Shown here: one piece after another, positions 1 to 7,478 of the stretch | Layout of the letters: the number at the start of each line of letters is the position of its first letter | Numbering within the stretch: the first letter of the stretch is position 1 | Assembly (NCBI GenBank): GCA_002423285.1 | Contig: DIVF01000062.1 | Span: 30,938-94,937 of the forward strand | DNA: 64,000 nt | Reading direction: 5' to 3' | Source of the DNA: Micavibrio sp. UBA6139 | GTDB lineage: Bacteria > Pseudomonadota > Alphaproteobacteria > Micavibrionales > Micavibrionaceae | The notes under the pieces: generated by a model | Databases searched by the model: none | Seen by the model: the letters and a program-made list of their open reading frames with translations, nothing else | Told to the model about the DNA's origin: nothing | Position numbers and translations under genes: made by a program

Positions 1-31
1 CCCCCGGGGAGAGGGTTGGGGTGAGGGGGCC
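1..31. repeat. GC-rich inverted repeat, left copy
   Basis: Contains GGGGAGAGGGTTGGGGTGAG and is the reverse complement of the repeat near 381-404. It bounds the DUF559 segment on the side towards the window edge and is probably incomplete here. Confidence 0.65.
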
Positions 32-837
32 GCTTTCAACTGCCCCAAGATCACCTCAACCGCACCGTCTTTATTCTGCAAAAATTCATTATTCCACAAC
101 CGCAGAACCCGGAACCCCTGCGCTTCCAGCGCGGCTTTGCGCGTATCATCATAGACCTTCTGCTCATCATGCTGTCCGCCGTCCAGCTCGATAACCAGCT
201 TTTGCTCAAGACAGACAAAATCAACGATATAGGGGGGAATGGGGTGCTGGCGTTTGAACTTGAAAGACTCAAGCTGGCGGTCACGTAAGATCGCCCACAA
301 AGCGGATTCGGCATCGGTCTGGTTGCGGCGTAATTCGCGGGAATGGTCAATTATTGTGTCTGAGGGTTTTATTGGAGTGGCCCCCTCACCCAACCCTCTC
401 CCCGGTGGGGAGAGGGTTTTTTGTGCAAGTGCTGATAATTTATACGCCTTCGCATTGGCCTTTGGCGGTTCCAATGCGCCGGGAACACTCAGGGCCATTT
501 TTAAAACGGCACCGCGTTCGCTCATCGTGTAATGGGATACCCAGTCGATGAAATCGCGGTGCACTTGTGGCATCGGCGATAAATCATGTTTGACCAGAAT
601 TGATTTCAGTTTTTTGGGTGGAACGGCATCGCCCATATCCGTGGACCAGACAACACCCGGAACCTCGCGGCTGCCAAGTGGAACACTGACATAATCACCG
701 GGCTGTAATTCCATGCCGACCGGCACGCCATAGGTATAGGCCTTATCCACCGGAAAAGGCACCAGAACAGACACCAACCCAGCCGTTTCCGGCTGTTTGG
801 GCGGGTCTTTGTCTATTCTTCCAAAAAGGGTCTGCAT
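1..837 (-). CDS. priA: Primosomal protein N' (PriA), 5' part, with in-frame DUF559 insertion
   Basis: PriA is the replication-restart helicase. Reading the minus strand from the ATG at 837 (an in-frame TAG lies two codons upstream) gives 279 codons open to the window edge. Residues 1-139 match the PriA 3'-DNA-binding and winged-helix start: VLVPFPVDKAYTYGVP, GDYVSVPLG, GVVW, and FIDWV..YTMSERGAVLKMAL. From residue 140 the frame passes through a GC-rich repeat (TLSPPGRGLGEG), then about 105 residues of DUF559 type (VDFVCLEQKLVIELDG, GGQHD, GFRVLRLWNNE), then a second repeat (APSPQPSPRG). The frame never breaks. The PriA helicase domains, if they follow, lie outside the window. PriA identity of the N-terminus is firm; whether the chimera is made as one protein is not known. 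Confidence 0.85.
   Translation of the reverse strand, partial: MQTLFGRIDKDPPKQPETAGLVSVLVPFPVDKAYTYGVPVGMELQPGDYVSVPLGSREVPGVVWSTDMGDAVPPKKLKSILVKHDLSPMPQVHRDFIDWVSHYTMSERGAVLKMALSVPGALEPPKANAKAYKLSALAQKTLSPPGRGLGEGATPIKPSDTIIDHSRELRRNQTDAESALWAILRDRQLESFKFKRQHPIPPYIVDFVCLEQKLVIELDGGQHDEQKVYDDTRKAALEAQGFRVLRLWNNEFLQNKDGAVEVILGQLKAAPSPQPSPRG
379..418. repeat. GC-rich inverted repeat, right copy with internal hairpin
   Basis: GGCCCCCTCACCCAACCCTC is followed by a short hairpin, CCCTCTCCCC GGT GGGGAGAGGG. It is translated in the priA frame as KTLSPPGRGLGEGA. Its inverted partner starts the window. Confidence 0.65.
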
Positions 838-882
838 CTGCTAAGACCTAGCACAGTTCCATTGATCCAAACAGGTGACCCC

Positions 883-1539
883 ATGAAGTTTTTTGTCGAT
901 ACAGGCGATGCCGCCGAAATCCGTGATCTGGCCTCAACCGGGCTTTTAGACGGGGTGACAACCAACCCGACCCTGATCGCCAAGGCTGGCAAACCATTTA
1001 TTCCGCTGATCGAAGAAATCTGCTCGATCGTTTCAGGTCCCGTCAGCGCCGAAGTCGCCGCGACCGATTACGAAACCATGATCAAGGAAGGCCGCAAACT
1101 GGCCGCCATCGCCGACAACGTCGCGGTAAAGGTGCCCTTGACCCCGGCGGGTCTGAAGGTGTGTAAAGAATTGTCCGATAATGGCACGATGGTCAACGTG
1201 ACGTTGTGCTTCTCCGCCGCGCAAGCCATTCTGGCGGCGAAAGCCGGGGCCGCGTTCATCTCCCCGTTCGTTGGGCGTTTGGATGATATCGGGCATGACG
1301 GCATGCAACTGATTGCCGATATCGTCAACATCTATAACAACTACCCGGAATGGCACACAGAAGTTCTGGTCGCGTCTGTTCGTCACCCGATGCACATCGT
1401 TGATGCCGCAACGCTGGGTGCTGGTGTTGTCACCTGCCCACCGGATGTGATCCGTAAACTCTATCATCACCCGCTGACCGAAAAAGGTCTGGCGGCGTTC
1501 GTGGATGACTGGAAAAAAACCGGCCAATCCATTCTGTAA
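883..1539 (+). CDS. fsa: Fructose-6-phosphate aldolase / small transaldolase
   Basis: A class I aldolase of the small transaldolase family that moves a dihydroxyacetone unit between sugar phosphates in the cytosol. The 218-residue length fits the family. Visible marks are the N-terminus MKFFVDTGDAAEIRDLA, the motif TTNPTLIAK, the Schiff-base lysine in NVAVKVPLT, NVTLCFSAAQA, and SPFVGRLDDIG. The ATG at 883 has AGGTGA five bases upstream; an upstream ATG at 862 would add seven unlikely residues. The gene is divergent from priA with a gap of about 45 bases, so the two promoters must overlap. The neighbourhood priA/fsa/DUF484/xerC is common in alphaproteobacteria. True substrate (FSA versus transaldolase) cannot be settled by reading. 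Confidence 0.95.
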   Translation: MKFFVDTGDAAEIRDLASTGLLDGVTTNPTLIAKAGKPFIPLIEEICSIVSGPVSAEVAATDYETMIKEGRKLAAIADNVAVKVPLTPAGLKVCKELSDNGTMVNVTLCFSAAQAILAAKAGAAFISPFVGRLDDIGHDGMQLIADIVNIYNNYPEWHTEVLVASVRHPMHIVDAATLGAGVVTCPPDVIRKLYHHPLTEKGLAAFVDDWKKTGQSIL

Positions 1540-1566
1540 TTTAAAAAAAGAACACGCGATTTCAGG

Positions 1567-1594
1567 GAAACCCCGGTCTTTGGCCGGGGTTTCT
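1567..1594 (+). terminator. Terminator after fsa
   Basis: The stem AAACCCCGG/CCGGGGTTT with a loop of about seven bases lies 28 bases after the fsa stop. The U-tract is short. Confidence 0.7.
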
Positions 1595-1664
1595 GCCATT
1601 TTGGCCCCCGGCTTCCGGTGTTATTTTATAGCGCATTTCCCCAGTTTGGAGTATAAAACGCCCC

Positions 1665-2060
1665 ATGGAAAAGCTTCAAAAAGCCACCTTCTGGACCCTG
1701 ATCCTGTCGGAAAGCACGCATATATTGTGCTGCGTCCTGCCGACACTGGTTAGCATTATCAGCCTGCTGTCAGGGGCTGGGGCTTTGACGTATCTGCCAA
1801 ACGATATTCTGCGTCTGCATGACTTCCTGCATCATTGGGAAGTGCCGATGATCTTGTTTTCTGCCGTGACGTTGGCATTGGGGTGGTTTTTACATTACTT
1901 GAGCAACCGCATGAACTGCGTTGAGACCGCCAATTGCTGCCATACGCCGTGTGCGCCAAAGAAAACCATGACATTTAAAATCATGGTCGTGGCCACGGCC
2001 CTGTTTATCTTTAACGTCGCCGTGTATTTTATTTTCCACGCTGGCAAAACGCATTTTTAA
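1665..2060 (+). CDS. Small cysteine-rich membrane protein, unknown
   Basis: A 131-residue protein with three predicted membrane segments at about residues 22-40, 58-78 and 104-124. The first carries HILCCVLPTLV. A soluble loop near residues 85-97 holds more cysteines (CVETANCC, TPC). Paired cysteines and histidines suggest metal or redox binding, and the layout recalls small MerC-like proteins, but no family is recognised with certainty. The ATG at 1665 follows GGAG at 1649-1652. It is followed after 22 bases by another small gene with its own strong ribosome site, so the two may be co-transcribed up to the terminator at 2412. Confidence 0.6.
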   Translation: MEKLQKATFWTLILSESTHILCCVLPTLVSIISLLSGAGALTYLPNDILRLHDFLHHWEVPMILFSAVTLALGWFLHYLSNRMNCVETANCCHTPCAPKKTMTFKIMVVATALFIFNVAVYFIFHAGKTHF

Positions 2061-2082
2061 AAAATAAGAAGAGAGGAAAAAT

Positions 2083-2382
2083 ATGTCACTGAAACAAAAA
2101 CTGAGCGATGTCTTCACCAACCTGCGCGACGCCTTTGAAAAGGCAACACGCTCGCCACTCCCTGAACCTGAAATTCAAAAAGAAATGGAACAAGAGGGCT
2201 GGAAGTTTGAATTTTATACCGCAGCCTCTGCCGTTCGTTATGGCGCGATGGGCGCATCGGTCACCTTCGTCACGGCACCAAATGGCGACGCGGCCTATAA
2301 TAACTGGCCAACAGCCGCACAAAGAGAGTTCTTCAACAAAACTGTTGCAGAAAAGCGCGCAGCCCACGGTCTGAAGCCTTAA
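2083..2382 (+). CDS. Small conserved-looking protein, unknown
   Basis: A 99-residue, soluble and charged protein starting at an ATG with AGAGGA just upstream. It has an N-terminal amphipathic stretch (LKQKLSDVFTNLRDAFEKA) and aromatic residues in the centre (WKFEFY, NNWP). It has no signal peptide or membrane segment. The purpose-built ribosome site, the position between a gene and a clear terminator, and normal codon use support it as real. Function not recognised. Confidence 0.6.
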   Translation: MSLKQKLSDVFTNLRDAFEKATRSPLPEPEIQKEMEQEGWKFEFYTAASAVRYGAMGASVTFVTAPNGDAAYNNWPTAAQREFFNKTVAEKRAAHGLKP

Positions 2383-2411
2383 CTCTTTGACATAACGGAA
2401 ATAGCATTTCT

Positions 2412-2444
2412 AAAATTGGCCCATATTGCGTGGGCCAATTTTTT
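2412..2444 (+). terminator. Rho-independent terminator
   Basis: The stem AAATTGGCCCA/TGGGCCAATTT, loop TATTGCG, is followed by a T run. It ends the two-gene unit at 1665-2382. Confidence 0.85.
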
Positions 2445-2596
2445 AGATCATCCGCTTTTGAAAAAGGGTCCGCTGGCGTTGTAACCCCTATTTTTATTGT
2501 CTAGCCCGGTAATTCAGGGCAGTATTCATATATGGGCGTTTCCGCCCCTTCACTGCACGTCACCTCGCGTATCGCCCCACCGGAGCTTTTCAAAGA

Positions 2597-3301
2597 ATGT
2601 CGAACATCATGACCGATGAACCATCCCACTTCACCGATGATGAAATTCTTAGCTGGCTGAAGGCCAATCCGAAATTCCTGACCCGGAATCCGGATGCGGT
2701 CGAATTTCTGGTTCCGCCAACACGAAAAGACAACGACAAAAAAGTCGCTGATTTCCAGTCTTACATGATTAAACGTCTGAAGGATGACCGCGAAGACGTC
2801 ATTCAATCCGCGCGTGAAATTGTTGAAAACAGCCGCGCCAACATGAACAACCAGACCCGCATCCACAACGCCATTTTGTTGTTACTGGAAGCGACCAGTT
2901 TCCAGGACTTCATCCATACGATGACGATGGATTTTGCCGCGATGCTGGATGTGGACATTATTTCACTGGTCATCGAAATCGATGCCGGGGCCATTCCACA
3001 AATCGATATGAACGGTGTGCGCGTGGTTGGACCGGGCACGGTTGATCTGCTGACCCGCAAACAACACATCGTTTTGGAACAGGCGATCAGTGGCCTTGAT
3101 GAACTCTATGGCGGCGGTGCCGGCCTTGTGAAATCCCAAGCCCTTATGCGCCTGAAGATCGGCGGTGATACACCAGCGGCCGTTTTGGCCTTTGGCAGCC
3201 GTAACCCCGAAATGTTCACCCCCGGCATGGGCACTGAACAAATCAGCTTTTTGGGCAGCGTGATTGAGCGTTGTTTCCGCCTGTGGCTGAATCAGGGATA
3301 G
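2597..3301 (+). CDS. DUF484 family protein
   Basis: A 234-residue protein of the DUF484 family (GAF-like), which sits next to xerC in many proteobacteria; no biochemical function is established. The N-terminus shows the family helix (ILSWLKANPKFLTRNPDAV) followed by a coiled region (KVADFQSYMIKRLKDDRE) and a GAF-like half ending in ISFLGSVIERCFRLWL. The ATG at 2597 has GGAG 11 bases upstream; an ATG at 2609 is an alternative. Its 3' end overlaps the xerC reading frame, implying translational coupling. Confidence 0.85.
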   Translation: MSNIMTDEPSHFTDDEILSWLKANPKFLTRNPDAVEFLVPPTRKDNDKKVADFQSYMIKRLKDDREDVIQSAREIVENSRANMNNQTRIHNAILLLLEATSFQDFIHTMTMDFAAMLDVDIISLVIEIDAGAIPQIDMNGVRVVGPGTVDLLTRKQHIVLEQAISGLDELYGGGAGLVKSQALMRLKIGGDTPAAVLAFGSRNPEMFTPGMGTEQISFLGSVIERCFRLWLNQG

Positions 3302-4239
3302 ACCCACAATTACAGGAACGCTGCGCGGCGGATCTGCGTGATGCGCTGGCGCGGTGGTATGATTTCTTGCGGTATGAGAAAGTCATGTCGCGCCACACGC
3401 TGCGTGCCTATCTGGCTGATGTAACGGGCTTCCTCACCTTTCTGGCCCAGCACCATGAAAAGGCTCCCGGCCTCAATGATCTTTCGGAAGCATCATTGCG
3501 CGATTTCCGCGCCTGGATGTCACGCCGCGCGATGGAGGGGACCAGCAATGCCACACGCGCACGCTCCCTCTCCGGGGTTAAAAACTTCCTCGGCTGGCTC
3601 GACCGCCAAGGCATCATGCATAACGCCGCGATCAAAACGGTGCGCACCCCAAAGCTGCCCCATAAACTCCCCCGCCCATTAAGCAGCCGCCAGATATTGG
3701 AAGAAGTTTTAAGCGATAGCGGCACAGGTGGTGATCACTGGACTGATCTGCGTGATACAGCTTTGTTCACGTTGCTTTATGGCTGCGGCCTGCGGATTGA
3801 TGAAGCGTTATCACTGAACATTTCCGACCTGCCCCGCGATGGGTTCATGATTGTGCGCGGTAAAGGGCGCAAGGAACGTCAGGTTCCGGTGCTGGATGTT
3901 GTGACCGCCGCCATCAATACTTATCGCGCTGCCTGCCCTGCCGCTGAAACCTCCGGCCGACCACTGTTTTTAGGGATACAAGGCAAACGTCTGCACCAAG
4001 GTGTCGCCCAAAAAACCATGCGCGATTTGCGAGGACGCTTACAATTGCCGGAAACCGCGACACCGCACGCCTTGAGGCACTCCTTCGCCACGCATTTGCT
4101 GCAAAACGGCGCAAATCTGCGCGAGATTCAAGAAATGCTGGGTCATGCATCCCTGCGCAGCACCCAGCGTTACACCGAAATCAACGCCGATGCCCTGATC
4201 GCCATCTATAAGGCCGCGCATCCACGGGCGCGCGAGTAA
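3271..4239 (+). CDS. xerC: Tyrosine recombinase XerC
   Basis: A site-specific recombinase that, with XerD, resolves chromosome dimers at dif. The protein is about 320 residues: an N-terminal SAM-like core-binding domain (about 20-110: LRYEKVMSRHTLRAYLADV) and a C-terminal catalytic domain. All catalytic residues are visible: Arg in CGLRIDEAL, Lys in GKGRKER, His-x-x-Arg in HALRHSF, His in LGHASL, and the nucleophile Tyr in STQRYTEI. There is no ATG near the front. The start is TTG 3271, or GTG 3283, both inside the preceding DUF484 gene, which fits coupling. It ends 21 bases before the convergent zupT stop, with no hairpin between. Confidence 0.93.
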   Translation: MFPPVAESGIDPQLQERCAADLRDALARWYDFLRYEKVMSRHTLRAYLADVTGFLTFLAQHHEKAPGLNDLSEASLRDFRAWMSRRAMEGTSNATRARSLSGVKNFLGWLDRQGIMHNAAIKTVRTPKLPHKLPRPLSSRQILEEVLSDSGTGGDHWTDLRDTALFTLLYGCGLRIDEALSLNISDLPRDGFMIVRGKGRKERQVPVLDVVTAAINTYRAACPAAETSGRPLFLGIQGKRLHQGVAQKTMRDLRGRLQLPETATPHALRHSFATHLLQNGANLREIQEMLGHASLRSTQRYTEINADALIAIYKAAHPRARE

Positions 4240-4260
4240 TAGCGCGGTCTCGTTCCGGCC

Positions 4261-5073
4261 TTACATCCGGAAAAGAACCAGGCTGAGCGCCATCAGCCCC
4301 ATCCCGCCAACAAGGCCATAGACGGTTTCATGCCCTTTGGAATAGCGCTTGGCGGCGGGGAGTAATTCATCCAGCGCCAAAAACACCATGACCCCGGCAA
4401 TAACGCCAAAAACACCACCGAAGACCATGTCCGACATAAACGGAGCCAGAAAGGCAAAGCCAATCAATGCGCCCACAGGTTCCGCCAACCCGGATAACAG
4501 CGCCGCACCAAAGGCATAGAATTTATTATGGGTCGCAAAGTAAACGGGAATCGCGATTGAAATGCCTTCGGGAATATTGTGAATGGCAATGGCCAGCGCC
4601 AGCGGCAGACCCAGCGTGGGGCTGTCCAGCATGGCAAAAAATGTTGCCAGCCCTTCGGGGAAGTTATGCGCGGTAATGGCAATCGCCGTCAGCAAACCGA
4701 CCCGCTTGATGTAGTCCTGATTTTGTTCCGCCAGTATTTCCGCGTCACTGGTTTCCAGACTTTCATGCGGATTGGGAATGAAATGATCAATCACCGTGAT
4801 TAACAACACACCCGCCAGAAACGCAAACGTGCCATAGGCAAAACCAATCCGGTCATCCGTGGCCGCTGTGAAAGAATCGATCGATTTCACCAAAATCTCG
4901 GCGAGCGATACATACACCATCGCCCCACCCGCAAAAGCCAGCCCAAACGCCAAAAGGCGAGGGTTCGGAGTCTTTGACATGACGACAAGCAAACAGCCCA
5001 AAGCCGTCGCCAAACCCGCAGCAGTTGTGACGCTCAGGGCAAACAGAATGTTGGGAAGTGAGGTATCAATCAT
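4261..5073 (-). CDS. zupT: ZIP family metal (zinc) transporter, ZupT-like
   Basis: A 270-residue, eight-helix inner-membrane importer of divalent metals. The two signature metal-site motifs are HNFPEG (membrane segment 4) and HNIPEG (segment 5), with LAEPVG and ALDELLPAA later. A hydrophilic loop (about residues 103-125: NPHESLETSDAEILAEQNQ) separates segments 3 and 4. The length matches ZupT/GufA-type proteins. It is convergent with xerC. The 278 bases upstream to the next gene hold no RNA or repeat that I can see. Substrate could be zinc, iron or manganese. Confidence 0.9.
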   Translation of the reverse strand: MIDTSLPNILFALSVTTAAGLATALGCLLVVMSKTPNPRLLAFGLAFAGGAMVYVSLAEILVKSIDSFTAATDDRIGFAYGTFAFLAGVLLITVIDHFIPNPHESLETSDAEILAEQNQDYIKRVGLLTAIAITAHNFPEGLATFFAMLDSPTLGLPLALAIAIHNIPEGISIAIPVYFATHNKFYAFGAALLSGLAEPVGALIGFAFLAPFMSDMVFGGVFGVIAGVMVFLALDELLPAAKRYSKGHETVYGLVGGMGLMALSLVLFRM

Positions 5074-5351
5074 TATCTGTACCTATATTATAAAGAGCTA
5101 TCGCATGGATCCCTACTATCTATTGCTTTGAAAATATTGTCAAAATCCTGAAATTAACCGCTGCGTCCCCCGCCGCCATTAAAGTTTGCCCGCTCATTCA
5201 CGATTATGGTAATAATTAACCGTGAGGGATGGCTTGATTTCCTTTTTGGTGAAGCCGATGATCTGCGTTCCGGGGTTGGATAATTCTCCCCACAACAAAC
5301 AGGCAATAAAAGCCAACCGCGTTTGCCCCTGATAAAGGGAGGATTAGATTT

Positions 5352-5813
5352 ATGATGACCCATGCGATGAAAAAAGGCGCCCTGAAAACTTTGCTGGCCA
5401 CCGCCGCCGCGCTGCCCTTCGCCGCTATCGCGCAAGCCCTTGATAAAAACGATATCGTTGTCGAAGAGCCCACCATCGCCAATGGCACATTGGTATTATC
5501 CTCTGAACGCCCACACGCCGATACAGCAGGTAATGTCAGCTTCATGCTGAAAGTCAACGAAATGAGCTTCGGTGAAAAGCTGCGCTTGCTCTCTGCAAAA
5601 CGCACCGCCCTGATTTTTGATGGCGGCGATGAAAAAGCCAATCGCCTGTGCCCCTTCTTCAATTTAGAAACCCGCGATTACAAAATCAAAGAAGTTGAAC
5701 TCAACGTCTATCGCGTTACCACCAATGTCAGCCGCGCCGAAGCCGAGCGTGTCAGAACCGCCGGGTGTGCCGTTACCACCGCCCCCGACCGCAAAAAGAT
5801 TGAATTTCTCTAA
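5352..5813 (+). CDS. Small exported protein, unknown
   Basis: A 153-residue protein with a Sec signal peptide: basic start (MKKGALK), hydrophobic core, then AIAQA before LDKND. The mature part is a charged domain of about 120 residues with two cysteines (NRLCPFF, TAGCAV) that could pair. A strong GGAGG stands 10 bases before the ATG; an in-frame ATG at 5367 is also possible. It is monocistronic and ends at a palindromic element shared with four other loci here. Not recognised. Confidence 0.7.
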   Translation: MMTHAMKKGALKTLLATAAALPFAAIAQALDKNDIVVEEPTIANGTLVLSSERPHADTAGNVSFMLKVNEMSFGEKLRLLSAKRTALIFDGGDEKANRLCPFFNLETRDYKIKEVELNVYRVTTNVSRAEAERVRTAGCAVTTAPDRKKIEFL

Positions 5814-5815
5814 GT

Positions 5816-5872
5816 GAAAAAAAGAATAGGGTTTTTAAGGGGGCAAATGCCCCCTTAACCCAGCTCTCTTTT
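5816..5872. repeat. Convergent-junction palindrome, copy A (bidirectional terminator)
   Basis: AAAGAATAGGG leads into the hairpin TTAAGGGGGC AAAT GCCCCCTTAA (5835-5858) and ends CCC. It lies between the 3' ends of a plus gene and lpd. Related copies are at 8672, 11771, 15352 and 25949. Confidence 0.75.
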
Positions 5873-7280
5873 AGATATGCAGTGCACGGCCATCAACGGC
5901 GAGGGCAGCTTCTTTCATTGCCTCTTCCAGTGTTGGGTGGGCGTGGCAGGTTCTGGCGATGTCTTCAGCGGAGGCGCCAAACTCCATGGCCAATACAGCC
6001 TCTGCAATCAGTGTTCCGGCTTCTGGTCCAATGATATGAACACCCAGAACGCGGTCGGTCTTGGCATCGGCCAGAATCTTTACAAAACCATCTGTGGCGT
6101 TCATGGCGCGGGCACGGCCATTGGCAAGGAACGGGAATTTCCCGACCTTATAGGCTACGCCTGCGGCCTTTAGTTGTTCTTCGGTCTGACCAACGGCGGC
6201 GACTTCCGGATGGGTATAAACAACACCGGGGACCAGGTTGTAATCAATATGGCCTGATTGGCCCGCGATCATCTCGGCCAGAATAACGCCTTCATCCTCG
6301 GCCTTGTGCGCCAGCATTGGACCGGCGATGACATCACCAATCGCAAAAATGCCCGGCACGTTGGTTTTGAAACCGTGTTCGGTTTTAACGCGGCCACGTT
6401 CATCAACGGCAACGCCAACTTTATCCAGACCCAGATTTTCGGTATAGGCTTTACGGCCCACAGCAACCAGAACAACATCAGCCATCATTTTTTCAGGTGA
6501 TCCGCCCTTGGCGGCTTCAAGGCTCAACTCAACGCCCTTATTGCTAACAGCCGCAGCAGTTACCTTCGTTTCCAGTTTGAATTCGATGCCCTGTTTGGTC
6601 ATGATTTTCTTGGTTTCTTTGGACAGTTCACCGTCCATGGTCGGCAGAACACGGTCAAGGAATTCAATCACTGTGACCTTGGCCCCAACGCGACGCCATA
6701 CAGCACCCAGCTCCAGACCAATCACACCGCCACCAATAACGACCAGATGTTTTGGCACTTCGGGCAATGTCAGCGCGCCTGTGGAGGACACGATGCGTTT
6801 TTCATCAATAGCAATGCCCGGCAGGGATACAACATCGGACCCTGTGGCGATGACGATATTTTTTGCCTGATATTCTGTGCCCGAAACGCTGACCTTACCT
6901 GGTGCGGTAATTTTGCCATCGCCTTTCAGCCAGTCGATTTTGTTTTTCTTGAACAGGAACTCAACACCCTTGGTGTTGGCTTCAACAACAGAATCTTTAT
7001 GCTTCATCATGTTCTTGAGGTCCAAGGAGACCTTGCCAACATTCACGCCCAAAGCGCCCAGATGATGTTCTGCTTCTTCGAATCGTTCAGAGGCATGCAA
7101 CATCGCCTTTGACGGGATACAACCGACATTCAGGCAAGTGCCGCCCAACGTGCCGCGCTTTTCAACGCAGGCGACCTTCATCCCCAGTTGTGCAGCGCGA
7201 ATAGCACAGACATACCCGCCGGGGCCGGCTCCGATTACGATCACATCATAGCTTGAGTTGGGGGCAGCAGAATTGGTCAT
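5871..7280 (-). CDS. lpdA: Dihydrolipoyl dehydrogenase (E3)
   Basis: A flavoenzyme that re-oxidises dihydrolipoamide for 2-oxoglutarate and possibly pyruvate dehydrogenase. It has 469 residues, as is usual. The FAD site is VIGAGPGGYVCAIRAAQ; the redox disulfide is in GGTCLNVGCIPSKAML; the NAD fold is VVIGGGVIGLELG; a second FAD contact is FAIGDV; the catalytic His-Glu pair is in HAHPTLEE. It is last in the order of the dispersed TCA series but, unlike the canonical operon, stands alone, with about 200 bases upstream and a palindromic terminator downstream. Confidence 0.97.
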   Translation of the reverse strand: MTNSAAPNSSYDVIVIGAGPGGYVCAIRAAQLGMKVACVEKRGTLGGTCLNVGCIPSKAMLHASERFEEAEHHLGALGVNVGKVSLDLKNMMKHKDSVVEANTKGVEFLFKKNKIDWLKGDGKITAPGKVSVSGTEYQAKNIVIATGSDVVSLPGIAIDEKRIVSSTGALTLPEVPKHLVVIGGGVIGLELGAVWRRVGAKVTVIEFLDRVLPTMDGELSKETKKIMTKQGIEFKLETKVTAAAVSNKGVELSLEAAKGGSPEKMMADVVLVAVGRKAYTENLGLDKVGVAVDERGRVKTEHGFKTNVPGIFAIGDVIAGPMLAHKAEDEGVILAEMIAGQSGHIDYNLVPGVVYTHPEVAAVGQTEEQLKAAGVAYKVGKFPFLANGRARAMNATDGFVKILADAKTDRVLGVHIIGPEAGTLIAEAVLAMEFGASAEDIARTCHAHPTLEEAMKEAALAVDGRALHI

Positions 7281-7409
7281 TTTTTATCCACATCGTTTAA
7301 AAATTTATACGCGTCCAACGGACGATCCCTTTTACCCCGGAAACGGCCATTCTGGCGAGGGCAAAGGTATAAAAAATGCACCCAAGCCCTTCTGTTTTCA
7401 TAATAGTTG

Positions 7410-7438
7410 TTGACTCTGGTTAAGCAATTGCTTATAAA
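7410..7438 (+). promoter_or_regulatory. Sigma-70-type promoter for the CYTH gene
   Basis: TTGACT (7410-7415) and TATAAA (7433-7438) are separated by 17 bases, 40 bases before the ATG. The spacer contains AAGCAATTGCTT, a perfect palindrome that could be an operator. Confidence 0.65.
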
Positions 7439-7478
7439 GACCTCCTTAAGTAAGGCCACCATGCATTTGGAGACGTGA

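Larger units (their letters stand above)
1..420 (-). mobile_element. DUF559 (Vsr-like nuclease) segment between inverted GC-rich repeats
   Basis: Inside priA, a DUF559 reading frame (about 298-360 down to 40) is bounded by inverted copies of a GC-rich repeat. The left copy is at 1-31 and the right copy at about 381-418; both contain the core CCCTCTCCCC/GGGGAGAGGG and the tract GGCCCCCTCACCC. DUF559 proteins belong to the Vsr/PD-(D/E)XK-like endonucleases and are known elsewhere beside such repeats. In this frame there is no ATG between the right repeat and the domain, so it appears to be translated only as part of priA. The left boundary of the insertion may lie beyond the window. Mobility is inference from architecture. 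Confidence 0.6.

Noticed and set aside
51..350. 99-residue minus-strand frame starting MTIPANYAATR
   Set aside because: It is a shadow of the DUF559 frame, which lies in another minus-strand frame, matches a known domain and is continuous with priA.
239..551. Plus-strand frames over the priA/DUF559 region
   Set aside because: They read through the repeat with no domain and oppose a well-supported gene.
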